Shown here piece after piece: positions 11,083-22,555 of a stretch of 64,000 nucleotides of DNA. Within the stretch, counting starts at the first letter, position 1, and each line of letters opens with the position of its first letter. Made by a program: the position numbers and the translations under genes. The notes beneath the pieces were generated by a model. The model was not told where the DNA came from, ran no database searches, and saw only the letters and a list, made by a program, of their open reading frames with translations. The stretch spans positions 186,001-250,000 of the forward strand of contig CANTFL010000272.1 in assembly GCA_947650285.1 (NCBI GenBank), given 5' to 3'. The stretch comes from Hyaloperonospora brassicae (lineage: Eukaryota > Oomycota > Peronosporomycetes > Peronosporales > Peronosporaceae).

Positions 11083-11522
11083 TGTAACGGGGCACTGTCG
11101 ACTACGTACTGGTTGAACAGTCCGGAGTATACTTCCACTGACGACAGTGGTCGACAGTGCCCTGCTAGGTGTTTAAGGAACACATAGGAAGGAATGGAGA
11201 CTAAGTAGTCAGACTAGTCTCTTGGTAAAAGTAAAACTGTATTGATATAATTAAGTACTATAACTTCTTGAATCTCTGTTTGTATTGACTTAATTATGCG
11301 AATATAACTATATGTATGATGGCGTCTACTCACCACCCATTGCGCGCGTCTAGCAGCAATTTGTGAGTTGATATCATCACGATATCAACCAATGAGTAGA
11401 CTCTTCGGTCATCCCAACATTATCACCATGTCTATGATATTGTTAAAAGAATATTCAACGTAATATTCTTTATTGTCAGATTGTTTTATTGACAATTTCA
11501 TGTAACGGGCTACCCCGTTGCA
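11083..11522 (-). repeat. E2 3' LTR (subtype A)
   Basis: It begins TGTAACGGGG and ends ACCCCGTTGCA (plus strand). It is nearly identical to the E1 5' LTR in inverted orientation, apart from changes in the first 40 bases and one fewer copy of a short CCACTGTCGA-like repeat. The outer flank is TGGAA (11078-11082). Confidence 0.9.
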
Positions 11523-11654
11523 TCACCCCTCCCTTAACTGATAGTCACCGTGTGACTATCGAAAACTCTATGGCCATCCGTTGGACACCAGTAGGACAGG
11601 TAGCACTTGTTTGTTCAGACCCATTCACTCCTGACCTTGCCTCGCATAGTTAAC

Positions 11655-12538
11655 ATGTCTATGCGAGGTGACTCGAAGACCACACAGCCTACTGCTGTGC
11701 CAGCCTCTGCGGCAGACGCTTCGTCGTCTGCTGCTTGTTCTCCGTCTGCAGCAGAAGGTGCTGCAGACGCACGCGATATCGCACCACGTGCACATGATGA
11801 CCTTGGCAATAAGGTCATCATTATGGCGAGTCAGATGTGTATGACTCGCGCAACGTTCCAGAGGCATCCCGGTCATCGGCGGTGCCTCATCGTTCGTCAA
11901 GAGAACTGTCGAACGAGCGGACTCGTGAAATGAAATACAGTCTGTTCGGCAGTAATGATGAATTCTGTGGTGAGGAATGCTATGCCTCACCAGTATCAAC
12001 TCGTGCTTCCTCGCAAGAGCGTAATGACGATGGCTCTCGCCATCGTAATCATGAAAGCCGTGGTACCGGCAAAGGTACCAATTCGAAGCGTGATGAGCTC
12101 AAGCCGTGGCACTGGCCCGACCAGCTCATCGATAGCCTGTCTCACGAGTCAAGCCAGCACCATCGAATTCTATTATTCGATGCGAGTGAGCTTCACGGCT
12201 TGAGTTCCAGCGCGAAGAACTTTCGCGCTGAGGAAGACTTTTATCTCGATGCTTTCTTGAAGCATCGATGGTACAATGGCAACCAAAAGCGTGACAAGAA
12301 CTCGCTTTTGGCGGCGGGGAACTTGTTCGTCCCAAATGTCAAGAATTTTGGACGAGAAGGGTGGCTTAAGAAGCTTGAGGCGATACGCATCAAGTTCGAA
12401 AACGAACGCCAACCGGTGAAAGGTACCGGCTGCATCGTTTTTCAAGTGAGGCAGACATTCCTTGCCTCACTTGGGGTGATCCTTGTGCGTGTTGTGTTGA
12501 CAACTCGCAACGTGCACATAGGTACGTGTATTCCCTAA
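11655..12538 (+). other. antisense ORF 1 of E2
   Basis: This is the counterpart of 9352-10235 in E1, with the same one-base deletion (near 11822) that moves the frame from 11655-11933 to 11837-12538. It starts in the loop of the CCTCGCATAG/CTATGCGAGG hairpin. The protein is Ser/Ala-rich, then contains KPWHWPDQLIDSLSHE and the helical FRAEEDFYLDAFLKHRWYNG. The stop after GTCIP is shared by all three copies. Function unknown. Its direction, pointing inward from the 3' LTR, would suit an antisense promoter in that LTR, which is inference only. Confidence 0.6.
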
Positions 12539-12840
12539 GTTAGCCCTGGGGTAGGGCAAACATCTTGGCGGAGATGCGGGACGCGATAGCAAACTTTCAA
12601 CCCGTCTACAAGCGCCAAAAGCGCGTGTTTACCGATGGGCCCAGAACCAATCGGATGAGTCTCGTCATACTGGTGGACGAGACCTTCAACGTCAGCCTTC
12701 AGCTGGGAACGAGGTTCCCAGCTGTCAAAGGAAGGTGGATACCCACGCCACCGGACGAGGTAACTCGTCCTTGATTCTGAATCGTCACGATGGTCCAAAA
12801 TACGCTCCACAAGAAAGCGTCTACCACCGTGAGAATCCAC
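12535..12840 (-). pseudogene. E2 chromodomain
   Basis: It is the same as the E1 chromodomain ([30 protein letters not shown]), apart from small changes after the ETHPIGSG motif. It is detached from the integrase frame. The opposite strand is open through it (12735-13247). Confidence 0.88.
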
Positions 12841-13247
12841 CAGTGGTTCTGGTGGCGGTGAAAAGACAAGGTCCGGCTCAACCGCCGGGTCTGCAGGAGA
12901 CTTTGGGTAACCATGAGCGTTACCTGACCGAGATGAGGGCGGGCGTAGATCACGAATACGATCGTCGGCACGACTTGATGGCGACCGTACGACATCTCCG
13001 TACCGATCGAAAGAAGGACCGATCAGAATTTGCGTTCGCTCAGCTTGAGAGCGAACGCAAAAAGCATCGTTTGCGCGACGAGCTAGAAGAGTCTCGTCGC
13101 GAGACCGCGTCGATGAAGGACCAACTTGAGCATTTCGTCCGTGATCACAAGAATCTGTTGGGGATTCTTGAGCGTGCCGGCTGTCTCCGTTCTCTCAAGA
13201 GGCTTCGTGCTGATAGTACGGGCGGAGACGACCAACATAGAACGTAG
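12735..13247 (+). other. antisense ORF 2 of E2 (coiled-coil protein)
   Basis: This 170-codon frame is identical in residues to the one in E1. It is Pro-rich near residue 40-55, and from residue 85 on it is a charged Leu-containing helix (coiled coil by eye), ending in a basic tail. It lies opposite the integrase-chromodomain linker. E3 has an equivalent charged helix ending KNLMDVLERGGYLHRKKKAR. Confidence 0.55.
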
Positions 13248-13272
13248 AATGCGTGCGCATCCTGCGAGGCAA

Positions 13273-14544
13273 CTAGATCGTGTACGCATTGCCCTTGCGG
13301 TGCAACACACGAAAGGGGCCAATGTATTTCGGCAGTAGTTTACTACTGCCGACACTAGGGACTACATGTCCAGGTAATTTTACCGTAGACAGTAGCACTA
13401 GGTCGTTAACTTTAAATGAAAGAACATTCGCTCTTCCATTCTTGTCTGCGTTTCGTTTCTGACGATCCACCGCATTTGCGATGGAGTCTTGAACGAAGCG
13501 GACTATCGCCTCTCGAGTAAGCAGGAAGTTCTCTGCTGACTCGTTGTTGTGTTTTTCAGTGCGCTTCGTGCGCACTACTAAGAGATCGTTCTCTTCTTCA
13601 AAGAGGGTGTCTTCTCCCTCGCTGGCATTGTCGTTGACGATGCTGAATATCCCAGCATCGTCATCATTGTCTGATGTAGCAGCAGCGTCATCGCTACTGC
13701 TAAACTCGATTTCCTCGATGTCGACAACGTCGACATCGGCATCAAACGTATCGGCGTGAGCGGTGATACGTGATGAGCAAGAGCCAAAACGGTTTTTGCT
13801 CGAGCGAGTACCCCCCCCCCCCCTTAGCTCAGAGTCACTCTGTATAAGGGCGGGAATACGTGGGTGGCGTAAGCAATTCACGTAGAACAGTGTATGCGTT
13901 GTGGACGCATGCACGGAGTTGTTGATGGCAAACTCAACCATCGGTAAGAACTCACTCCAATGTGAAAAGGAGTCGACGTATCCACGAAGAATCTCTTCGA
14001 GGACACGGTTCGCACGTTCTGTCTGACCATCTGTTTCGGGATGGTCAGAGGTTGACATCTTCAACCGTGTTCCCAATGTGCGGAACACGGATTGCCAAAA
14101 CGCCGCCATGAACCGAGGATCACGGTCGGATACGAGTTCACGGGGTAAACCGTGGAGTCGAAACACAGTGTCGATGAATACACGCGCACAGCCGTGGGCG
14201 TTGATCGATTCTGGGACTGCATCAAGATGTAACATCTTGCTGAAACGATCCACAAACACAAGAATACCATTATTCTTGTGAGAGGCTTCGGGGAACCCGA
14301 AGACAAAGTCCATGAACACGGACTCCCGACACTCTGCCGTGACCGGCAGATGTTGTAACGGTGCACGGGATGAAGGGCTAGGCTTCACCCGTTGACTGAC
14401 TTCGCAAGAATGTATGTACTTGGGCACGAACTGATACTGGCGGGGCCAGTAAAAGTCACGACTTACTGTAAGGTAAGTCTTTTCTTGGCCACGATGCCCG
14501 CCAGACGGCGCATCGTGACATTCGAACATGATGCGTAAACGCAA
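13273..14544 (-). pseudogene. E2 integrase
   Basis: This 423-codon open stretch matches the E1 integrase, including the finger Cys-to-Ser change (CEVSQRV), all three catalytic acids and the GPF module. It has two extra Gly codons from a longer homopolymer (thirteen C at 13811-13823). It ends at the same TAG after the GPF module. Confidence 0.9.
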
Positions 14545-14569
14545 GTCATCATGATCGGGAACGACGACA

Positions 14570-15424
14570 CTAGGCGTGTCGTCGGCAACTGCTGTATAGT
14601 ACAGCAGGCCATTGCGAGTCGTTTACTCGATCCAACGAGGAACGGTATAGAGCCGGCAAATCCGACAAGGATTTCCGGGATGGGTTCGCAAGGTTACCCA
14701 TCAAATGAGGGAGAATCATATTCCCTGCGTAGGCCTTCCGCACGTCATCGAGTAAAGGCGATGAAGGCACACTGACTGAAAGTGCCGCAACAGTGGGTAA
14801 TGCCTCACTGTTGGCGCGTGTTGTCGGCTCGAGATCGGGCCGACGTGATAGCGCATCAGCGACGACGTTAAGTCGTCCTGGTTTATACTCCACGGAGAAG
14901 TTGTACTCCGCGAAGAAGGACATCCACCTCGCCATTCGTTGCGAGAGGTGTGGACTGTTTACGGCCGTGCGTAGTGACGCATGGTCCGTATATACGATGA
15001 ACGGTCTATCTCCCAAGAGATAGACCTGGAACTTATCCAGTGCATACTTCATGTCAAGGAGTTCCTTGTCATGCACTGGGTAATTGCGTTCAGGTGGTTG
15101 CAGCTGACGCGATTGATAGCAGACGACGCGCTCTGCGCCGTCTGTGTCATACTGCATCAACGCACAGCCGATAGCAAAATCGCTGGCGTCACAGACCACA
15201 TGAAAAGGTCTGTCCTGATCTGCAATCGTCAAGATGGTCGATCGCATCAAACTTTTCTTGATGCTTTCAAAGGAACGCTGGCACTCAGCGTTCCACGAAC
15301 ACTTCACATTTTTCTTGAGTAAACGAGAAAGATATACCGTCATTTCGGCGTAGTTGCGCGAGTACTTGTGCAAGTACGCCGCTAGTCCAAGGAACTTACG
15401 AAGTCCCTTAACATCGGATGGCAC
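14570..15424 (-). pseudogene. E2 RNase H and RT connection
   Basis: This is a 284-codon open stretch with one residue different from E1 (Gln for Arg in DKFQVYLLGD). RNase H motifs VCDASDF, HDKELLDMK, YTDHASLR and ADALSRRPD are all present. Confidence 0.9.
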
Positions 15425-17045
15425 TAGCTATTCGGTGATCGCCTTGATCTTTTCGGGATCAGGGCGGACGCCGTGTTTACATACGATGCACCCAAGATGT
15501 GATATTTTGCTTGCCGGAATATACACTTCTTGAGATTGGCATACAACTTATGCTTGCGCATAAGTTGAAGAACCTGACGGACGTGAGTACTGTGAACATC
15601 AACGTCCGTCTTTCCGTCCATAGCCCGGCTGTAAACGAACACATCGTCGAAGTAACTCGGTGCGAAGTCTCGCACCGGTCTCAATTGATTTGTAACACAT
15701 CTGTTGAATGTTGCAGGGGCATTACTCATCCCCTGTGGCATCACTAGCCACTCCCACAGCATACCGCTGGGGGTGCTCACTGCTGTGAACGGGATGTCCC
15801 TTTCACGCATAAGGATCTGATAGAATCCGTCCATCAGATCCATGGATGAAAAGATGGTACTCTTTGACATACCATCTATGATTACGTCCTTCGTCTGTAT
15901 CGGCGTCTGAGCCGGTACCGTTGCAGCATTCAATTTGTTGAATGCGTGCACTATCCGCCATCTTCCTGTGGCCTTTCGCACACAGAAGGTCGGGGAGCTG
16001 TGAGGGGATGTCGATTCCCTCACATGGCCCGCTGATAAGCGATCGGCAAAGAACTTGTCGACGCTATCACTTGTTCACGAGGCAGTGGCCACTGCTTCAT
16101 GACACAATATATCGATCCCGGTTTGAGCTCGATCTCGTGTCGAGTGCCTTTGTCCTTAGGCAACTCGCAAGGTACGGATTCAGGGAATACGTCCTTGAAT
16201 TCGATCAAATCCTTTTACAAAGGATTTGCCTGAAGCGACTTCCAGGATTGAGATTCATATCTCTCAATCCGAGTCTTCTCATCAATGACACTTTCGTCCA
16301 TCGATGAAATGCTGAGAACACTCTCGGTCTCAGTAAACACCTTTGCCGATCGAATATCGGTAACGTAATCGTCCTCCGCGACGAGTACACAGATCTGCTT
16401 GACTTTGCCACTGCGCAGATCACGCAAGAATCGTTTCGGTTCTAGCGTCGGTAGTTGAGTTATCTACAAAGTTAGTTTCGGAGGCACAACCAGATCAAGC
16501 GTGTAAGCGCCTACACTTGATCCGTCATTAACCAAGACATTCAGTGTCTCGATTACTTCCTGGGAAATCACATCCACAGGATCTGGGTGAGCTTTCTCCA
16601 CAATGTAGTGATCATCTACATTGTGTTCTTGTACATTCGTAATAACGACCGTACCACGAGTGAGACCATCGCACTCACTCGTAGTACACCCACGTGAGTG
16701 TGGGCGTTCCAAGATATTCGTCAGGTGGTTATCTGAGAAACAAGTGGCAGGTATCGTAACCGATCGATACTGTCAGTTCACCCTTGGCTCGTATGTCCTG
16801 AGCCAAGGCAGCCCTAAGATGACGTCGAACTTGTCATCCAGGTCGAGTACGATGAAATCATCATCGTACTGTTCGCCTTTTAACGTGTAGCGGATTCCGA
16901 CTACACGTTTCTTTACAGTGATCGATGCGCCTGTCGCTAGGCGCAACGTCATCTTCGTTGGAGGGATCTCCCGCTCCACGAAGTTAAAACTTCCTGCCTC
17001 TAGCGACTGGCGACGAAAAAAATTGTTCGACGCCCCCACAGTCAA
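15424..17045 (-). pseudogene. E2 protease and reverse transcriptase
   Basis: RT is open from 16023 to 15424 and includes SSMDLMDGFYQI, PQGMSNAPATFN and the catalytic YFDDVFVYS in one frame, which is better preserved than in E1. The N-terminal RT pieces (16205-16427, 16020-16208) are frameshifted. The protease body is at 16773-17045. Five C at 17033-17037 show the same extra base at the protease active site as E1. Confidence 0.88.
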
Positions 17046-17415
17046 CTAGGGCGCGAAGTGACAAGTCTTTTGTCACTTCCAATATCAAGGTGATGAGAGA
17101 CACCTCATCACCAAGTGCAGAGACACACAGGGACTGCGAATCGGGAGCAACCTTCGTCAAGAGATTTGCAAATTCTCTCGATGTTGCTGGATCAGTAGGG
17201 CGCTCCGCCCCTACTGACTCCGACCATGTTTTAATGGTTGGCCTCGCTGTTGCGGCTTTGCAACAGCGACGGACCCTAGCCCTCCAGTTCTTCTTACTGG
17301 TGAAATATTACTGCGCTCAGCACCGCGAGGTCCTGAGCGGGGGATACTGCAAACATATGCGTAGTGTCCCAGTTAATGACAGCGATTGCATCTCACCGAT
17401 CGCTTGTCATTCGTA

Positions 17416-18297
17416 GGGCGAGGTTTCTCGACCTCGACATTACAGAGGTCCATTGGATCTGTACCTCCGACCGCTGATCGTCTCTGTGGACGATGCGGGG
17501 TCAGCGTAGTGTGAGACTGTCTCACGCTCTAATCTTCTTGCTCCCCAGCCAAGATTGCTTCGGAGAGTGTCTTTAGCTCTCCGCGGAACAGGTGGTCCCT
17601 AACGGGACCATCGGACAGCCCTTGAATGAATATTGTGATCAACACAAACTCACTCACAGGGTTCAGTACCATTCATCTTGCAAGGTAGCGTACATGCTGA
17701 GCGTAAGCGTGAGCCTTACGATTACCCTGCTTGAATGCAGAAGCTCCTAAAGTGTCCTGAACGCTGGCCTGGGAGGCTTGAACGTCTCGCTGAGCAGGGT
17801 ATTGAAGATCCTCAACGACCCAAACATGTTTGGGATGTGCAACTTGAGGTTCAGGGCCCAATTCCTGGCGCCCCCTGCTAAGAACGACCAAGCGAATGCA
17901 AGTTGCATTCGCTCATCGTCGACTTCGCGAAAAATCTTAATAGGGAGTCGTCCTCGGCTCCGTGATTCTTGGATATCTCTAGCTTTAGAGACCCCGGTCG
18001 ACGCTCCCGTGTCGACTGCGCGGACTGAGACTATCTCAGTTCTTCGTTCCGCTGGTGATCTTGTTGTTGCAACAAGGTCACCTGCGCTCGCGACTTGTCA
18101 AGTTCTCGTTGCAAGAACTTGCTTATGACGGTATGCTGCTGGTCCCTATATTGTGTGGGTAGCATGGCCCATATGGCTTCTTCGCTAACGGTCGAACTCA
18201 TTCGTTCGATCGCACTCCATTCGATATCGCTCAAATGGGAGTAGCATTCACGGGCTCCGTGAAATCTTTCGCCTTCGACTTCGTCCAACATGTTCAT
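17416..18297 (-). pseudogene. E2 gag
   Basis: Starts MNMLDEVEGERFHG at 18297. The N-terminal part is open to 18031, then the frame breaks. A capsid fragment with KQGNRKAHAYAQHVRYLAR lies near 17673-17760. Compared with E1 the residues differ far more here than in pol, which matters for dating the exchange between the two copies. Confidence 0.85.
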
Positions 18298-18347
18298 GTT
18301 GGGCGATGCGAGTGTAGTCCTTGAACGGACTAAAAAGTGCTACCAGG

Positions 18348-18514
18348 TGTAACGGGGCACCGATGACTACGTACTGGTTGACCAGTACGGAGTATACTTC
18401 CACTGACGACAGTGGTCGACAGTGCCCAGCTAGGTGTAGAACTACACAGAGGAAGATATAACTACTTAGGTGAAAGACTCTAGTCGTAGGAAAAGTAAAA
18501 CTGTTATTAATATA
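18348..18514 (-). repeat. E2 5' LTR (subtype B), outer part left of the MULE
   Basis: It starts TGTAACGGGGCACCGATGAC and is broken after TTAATATA (18507-18514), the 8-bp target duplication of the MULE. The LTR continues at 22273/22281. Its sequence matches the E1 3' LTR better than the other LTR of E2. The primer-binding site lies just left of it (about 18333-18345, minus strand). Confidence 0.88.
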
Positions 18515-18568
18515 GGGCCACGACTAGGGGCACACCCCATTTGGTGCTACGGGCACACCCGCCCGCTT
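18515..18568 (+). repeat. MULE left terminal inverted repeat
   Basis: It pairs with 22220-22272 on the opposite strand. The first 15 bases and the inner GGGCACACCCGCCCGC are perfectly matched and the middle is diverged. Confidence 0.85.
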
Positions 18569-19760
18569 AAAATGATGATAAAGAGGACTTCACAATTTAT
18601 GGTGCAGAAGAAGCAAACACGTAGTCATTTAATCTGCTCGATATTTCCCTATCTTAAACAGTAATTGCACTCATGCGCGAGATCGTATCATTCCATCTTG
18701 GCCAGGGCGGTGTTTGAACGGGCTAAGCCTGATGGAGTCTCTACGGTCTCGAAGACGGTATACAATCCATAGGTACGATTCCAAGATCCAACCATTGGCA
18801 GTGGCAACGACATTCGAGTTTCTACGTGCTCACAGTCACGAGTCGTTTTAAAGATGTTATCAGCATGCATAATCTTGGCATGTGGCTGCCAATTAATCTC
18901 TTAAGGGACTCCAAACAATACATTATGTTTCACATGAATGTGAGCGTTTTGAATGACGTCAAATGACAGGTGCGCCTCTGCAGCACCCCCGCGACTCCAC
19001 AAATACAATTTGATTGAGAGCCAATTCGATGCCAATAAGAACAATAGTAACCATCCACAGCTCGTGACTGAACTCGGACGTTTTTTTCAGCTGCAGTAGA
19101 CGCTGCTTGGAAGTACCTCTGCTCATGGCTGCATCGGTCTTACTTAGTAGACGACCACCCAAGCATATATTCTTCTCCTTATTCTCATCTGCTCTGCATC
19201 TTTTTTTCTTTAACATCAACATGGCTTTACTAATTCTCGCATCCGTTCAGTGGTGAGTTGAAGCTCGAGTAAGCTTCTCCTTAGCTTCCTCAAGGCACGA
19301 ACAAGCACGTACGGCGTGCAGTATTTGTGGAATTACAGCTAACGTCTGTGACGAGGTACGTACCAATCCGTACCGTTGATCGTCCCACCCCGGTCAGATA
19401 ATTTCGGGTACGAAGATGCTAAGAACGGTTGCTTACAAGGTCATTGTGCGATTAAAAGGTATGACGACCAGGTACTATACCGGGTTCGAAAACTTGCATG
19501 GGTTGCACAGAAAGGATATATGGCTAACAATGCTTGGGGTGGGTGTACATGATTATGACTGGGTGTGCTCTAGCTTGAACGGCTATCAATCAATTTATAG
19601 TAGCAAAGGTAAATTGTTTTTACGATTTTTTTCCTTGATTCTGGTCTTGTCGGAAGTTGTGGAGCCTTGTAAGTCAATGTTACCTGCACACTCTAATCGA
19701 GCACACGGACGTGGTTGTAGTGCTGGATAATGAAGCCATCTGTAGCTCGATAATTAATCC
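18569..19760. other. MULE interior without a recognised gene
   Basis: Between the left repeat and the transposase there is about 1.2 kb. Minus-strand frames at 18688-18870 (FETVETPSGLARS) and 18959-19222 (HELWMVTIVLIGIELALNQ), and a plus-strand frame 19416-19730 (WLTMLGVGVHDYDWVCSSLN), look protein-like but match nothing I recognise. They may be captured host sequence or decayed cargo. Confidence 0.4.
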
Positions 19761-21948
19761 AAATCGAATTATAGCTTAAGCAAATTCGTCGCTGACGACG
19801 TCGCTGCATTTTGATGAATTGCGGCTGCAAACGTGGAAGGCGAGATATAATTTGGACAGCTCTTCGAGTTTTTGCGGTGACAGACGCCACCACATGCGCT
19901 ACATTTCTCCGCTTTCCTCCTCTTCTGCGATTGTACCACGTATTCAAATCCAGACAAATTTCTTTTTTGTCGAGGTGCTTGGGCGGCCCTTTGTCCTCAC
20001 AGCTTCTGGTTACTCAATCGGACAGGGCAAAAGCTGGGACAGATGGTGGAGATGCTCAATAGTTGCTCTCTGTTGGTGATCCGGTAACATAGCCACGTTG
20101 TTGGCTAATGTTCCATCACAACAGGCAAATGATCTTCGGGTCTATCAAAAGCATCAGGACAAAGAGGAATTCGTTCCACAATGTGCCAATGGGGATGAAA
20201 GTCGTTCAAGCTTTATCGCTTATCCTCGCTGATCACATTCCTGAGCTGTTGATGGCATGGCATACCCCAGACCGTCGTGAACGCATGAAAGCATATCTTT
20301 TCATCAGATTGGACAGGTCTGCATGCATATACCAGCTACAACCAGATCAAAGGTAAATAAAGATATGTTAAACTTTGCCAGCATCATCACATGTTTGTCT
20401 TGCCTTCTCGTTGACTTTGCTCAAAGCAAAATTTGAAACGCTTTTTGTGACGTTCTGAAAGATGTCTGCCTTCGGGGAAGGGTAGGCAAACAGTGGGGTC
20501 AGCATTTGATCTCTCGCGCGTTTTGCGCGGTAATCTGTCAGGAAACCTTCAATCGACACCTTGATCCTCTTGCAGCATTGCAAAAAATGAAGCATGCTCG
20601 TACTTAGATACGTTTTTAGCCGGATGTGAGCGCTTTCACCACGTAAAGTAACAGCATGGCCAAAGTGAGTAACGTTGTTGGTCCATGCCGCGACAAACCT
20701 TTTCTTGTGAGGATATATCCACGTGTCGTCCAGGTGTTTAAGCGCTTCCTGGTACATTTGGTTGCAAGTGTGGAAACTGGACCAAAGCTCATAAAATAGA
20801 GTTTCTGTCTCTGCACGCACTATCTAAAAAATGATATTAGCATGATAGATTACAAGTTTGGTGAAAATTGCAGAAATAGAACTTCTTACCGCTGCCCAGT
20901 CTTTCATGAACTGTTCGAGATTGCTGCCAAGACGTCCCTTGCAATTCTTGGAGATATTCTTCTCAATATGTCACACACACAACAAAATCGAGACCTCAGG
21001 AAATTGATACTGCAATGCCGAGATCAAGGCAAGTTCTCGATCAACTGCAAAGACTTTTGGCAGAGTATCGATGTGGAAAAGTTTGTACAAGAAACCAACA
21101 GCAGTCCTGTACAATTCTTCGTTCTCGTTCTTCATGAAAACGAAGGCTGCGACTAATGTGGTATGCAATGCGGTGGAACCGACGACGTGCAGGAGAGGCA
21201 AACGGTATTTGTTTGTCTTGTAGGTGAAATCCAAGACGGACACGTCGTGATTGAGTCTCACTAACTCCACCATTGCCGGGTGTGCAAAAAAGCGATGGGT
21301 TACGCGTCCACAATCGTCCAAAACCAGCTCAATTTCATAGGCCTCATCCCTGAAAACCTTGACCAGCACTTCGGCCGGACTCTTGCCGATAAGCTCCTTT
21401 TGCGTCAGCTGCTGAATGGTGTTGTAAATCTTTTTCATGGGAATCTTTACACCATGTGTCGCTTTCAACTGATTTTGAATGCTTCGTGGAGGCACCGTTG
21501 CGTCAAGCAGTCCCTTGATAATTGCAACCAGCTTGTGCAAGAGCTTATGGTGGGTTGAATGCCCGGCCAGATGCAACGAATGATTGTGGTAGTGCTTGGC
21601 GGTTGTGATGCAGAAGGTCCAAGTTCCGTCCGCTTTCGCATCGCCGCGCCCTTTAAATGGGCATTCCATCAACCTGCTGGATTTCCGTCGCTTCCTTTCA
21701 CCATCGCTGAGGTTATGACTGTTCTTGGACGTCCCGCCGCGATCGAACTTATAGTAGACCTGTTGAAGACCCCGCCTCGTTTTCTTTGATCTTGCGACGA
21801 CGATGGCATACCCTTGGGTAGACGCAAAACCGTTTAACTTCGTCTCCATCTCGTTCCTGGATGGAAAGCGATTATCAACGAGATCGGCAGGTGGGGGTTG
21901 GAGATGTTCCAGCGACGATTGTCTCTCTCTCGTGTCTTCGCACGCCAT
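19760..21948 (-). pseudogene. MULE/FAR1-type transposase
   Basis: The start MACEDTRERQ at 21948 is preferred. The frame is open upstream to 22056. A FAR1-like zinc-binding N-terminus (FASTQGYAIVVARSKKTRRG) leads to the MULE catalytic core with Asp in VLDFTYKTNKYRLPLL and in VFAVDRELALISAL. A TGA (20971-20973) stands where LLCVxHIEKNI expects Trp, so the core is truncated. The frame resumes to a donor GTAAG at 20889 and an acceptor TAG at 20824 (66-bp intron). The next exon runs 20823-20368. Further left are a SWIM-like stretch (GMPCHQQL near 20260) and a knuckle CSACGGVCHRKNSKSC (about 19850-19900). The exon structure of this last part is uncertain. Confidence 0.8.
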
Positions 21949-22219
21949 CTTGGTAGTCCAGCTTGTGCGTGTCAGTATTCGGTATTCTCTGTTGTATAGT
22001 ATGCTTATGAGGGAACTTAGAAGCAATTGCTCGGCTAAGATAGGTATTAGAGACATGTTCTTCTTCGATTGAAGTAGATAAAAACCATCCCCTTAACCTC
22101 CAGAGGCTGACCATTCAATCACAGTATTAGGTTTAATGGGTTTTTGTTAAACTGAACTCGACTGTATACGAACACAAATTCTGCATTATAATATGTGAGG
22201 TCCTTTTCATCATCAATTT

Positions 22220-22272
22220 AGGCGGGCGGGTGTGCCCCTAGCAAAAATGGGATTTTACCCCTAGTCGTGGCC
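22220..22272 (-). repeat. MULE right terminal inverted repeat
   Basis: GCGGGCGGGTGTGCCCCTAG at its inner side and CCCCTAGTCGTGGCC at its end mirror the left repeat. TTAATTTA follows as the target duplication. Confidence 0.85.
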
Positions 22273-22280
22273 TTAATTTA

Positions 22281-22555
22281 ATTAAGTACTATAACTCTTG
22301 TATCTCTGTTTGTACTGACTTAATTATATTAATGTCACTAAATGTATGATGACGTCCACTCAATACCCATTGCGCGCGTCTAGCAGCGATTAATGAGTTA
22401 ATATAATCACGATATCAACCAATGAGTAGACTCTTCGGTCATCCCAACAATTTCATCATGCTCTGTGATACTGTTGAAAGAATATTCAACGCAATATTAT
22501 CTATTGACAATTTCTTCATAAAAACAATTTTCATGTAACGGGCTACCCCGTTACA
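22281..22555 (-). repeat. E2 5' LTR (subtype B), inner continuation right of the MULE
   Basis: It continues the LTR broken at 18514 (ATTAAGTACTATAACTC...) and ends GGGCTACCCCGTTACA. The outer flank TCAAC (22556-22560) equals the inverse of GTTGA at 10805-10809. Confidence 0.88.

Larger units (their letters stand above)
18515..22272. mobile_element. MULE (Mutator-like) DNA transposon inserted in the E2 LTR
   Basis: The ends form terminal inverted repeats of about 50 bp. The left starts GGGCCACGACTAGGGG and the right ends CCCCTAGTCGTGGCC, with GGGCACACCCGCCCGC inside the left end and its inverse inside the right one. Flanks TTAATATA (18507-18514) and TTAATTTA (22273-22280) are an 8-bp target duplication with one mismatch. 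Removing element and duplication restores a continuous LTR. It encodes a FAR1/MULE-type transposase on the minus strand. Confidence 0.92.
11083..22555 (-). mobile_element. Ty3/gypsy chromodomain element E2, inverted copy of E1, with a MULE in its 5' LTR
   Basis: It has the same gene order as E1, read on the minus strand: 5' LTR on the right (split), gag 18297 downwards, PR, RT, RNase H, integrase, chromodomain, antisense frames on the plus strand, and 3' LTR at 11083-11522. Without the MULE it is about 7.7 kb. Pol and the antisense region are almost identical to E1, while gag and the 5' LTR are clearly more diverged. E1 and E2 therefore form a large inverted repeat around a 278-bp spacer. Confidence 0.92.

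Noticed and set aside
3065..18514. Assembly artefact as the explanation for the E1/E2 inverted pair
   Set aside because: The spacer, the different LTR types, the diverged gags and the matching split target duplications are hard to get from a false join. It still deserves a read-level check.
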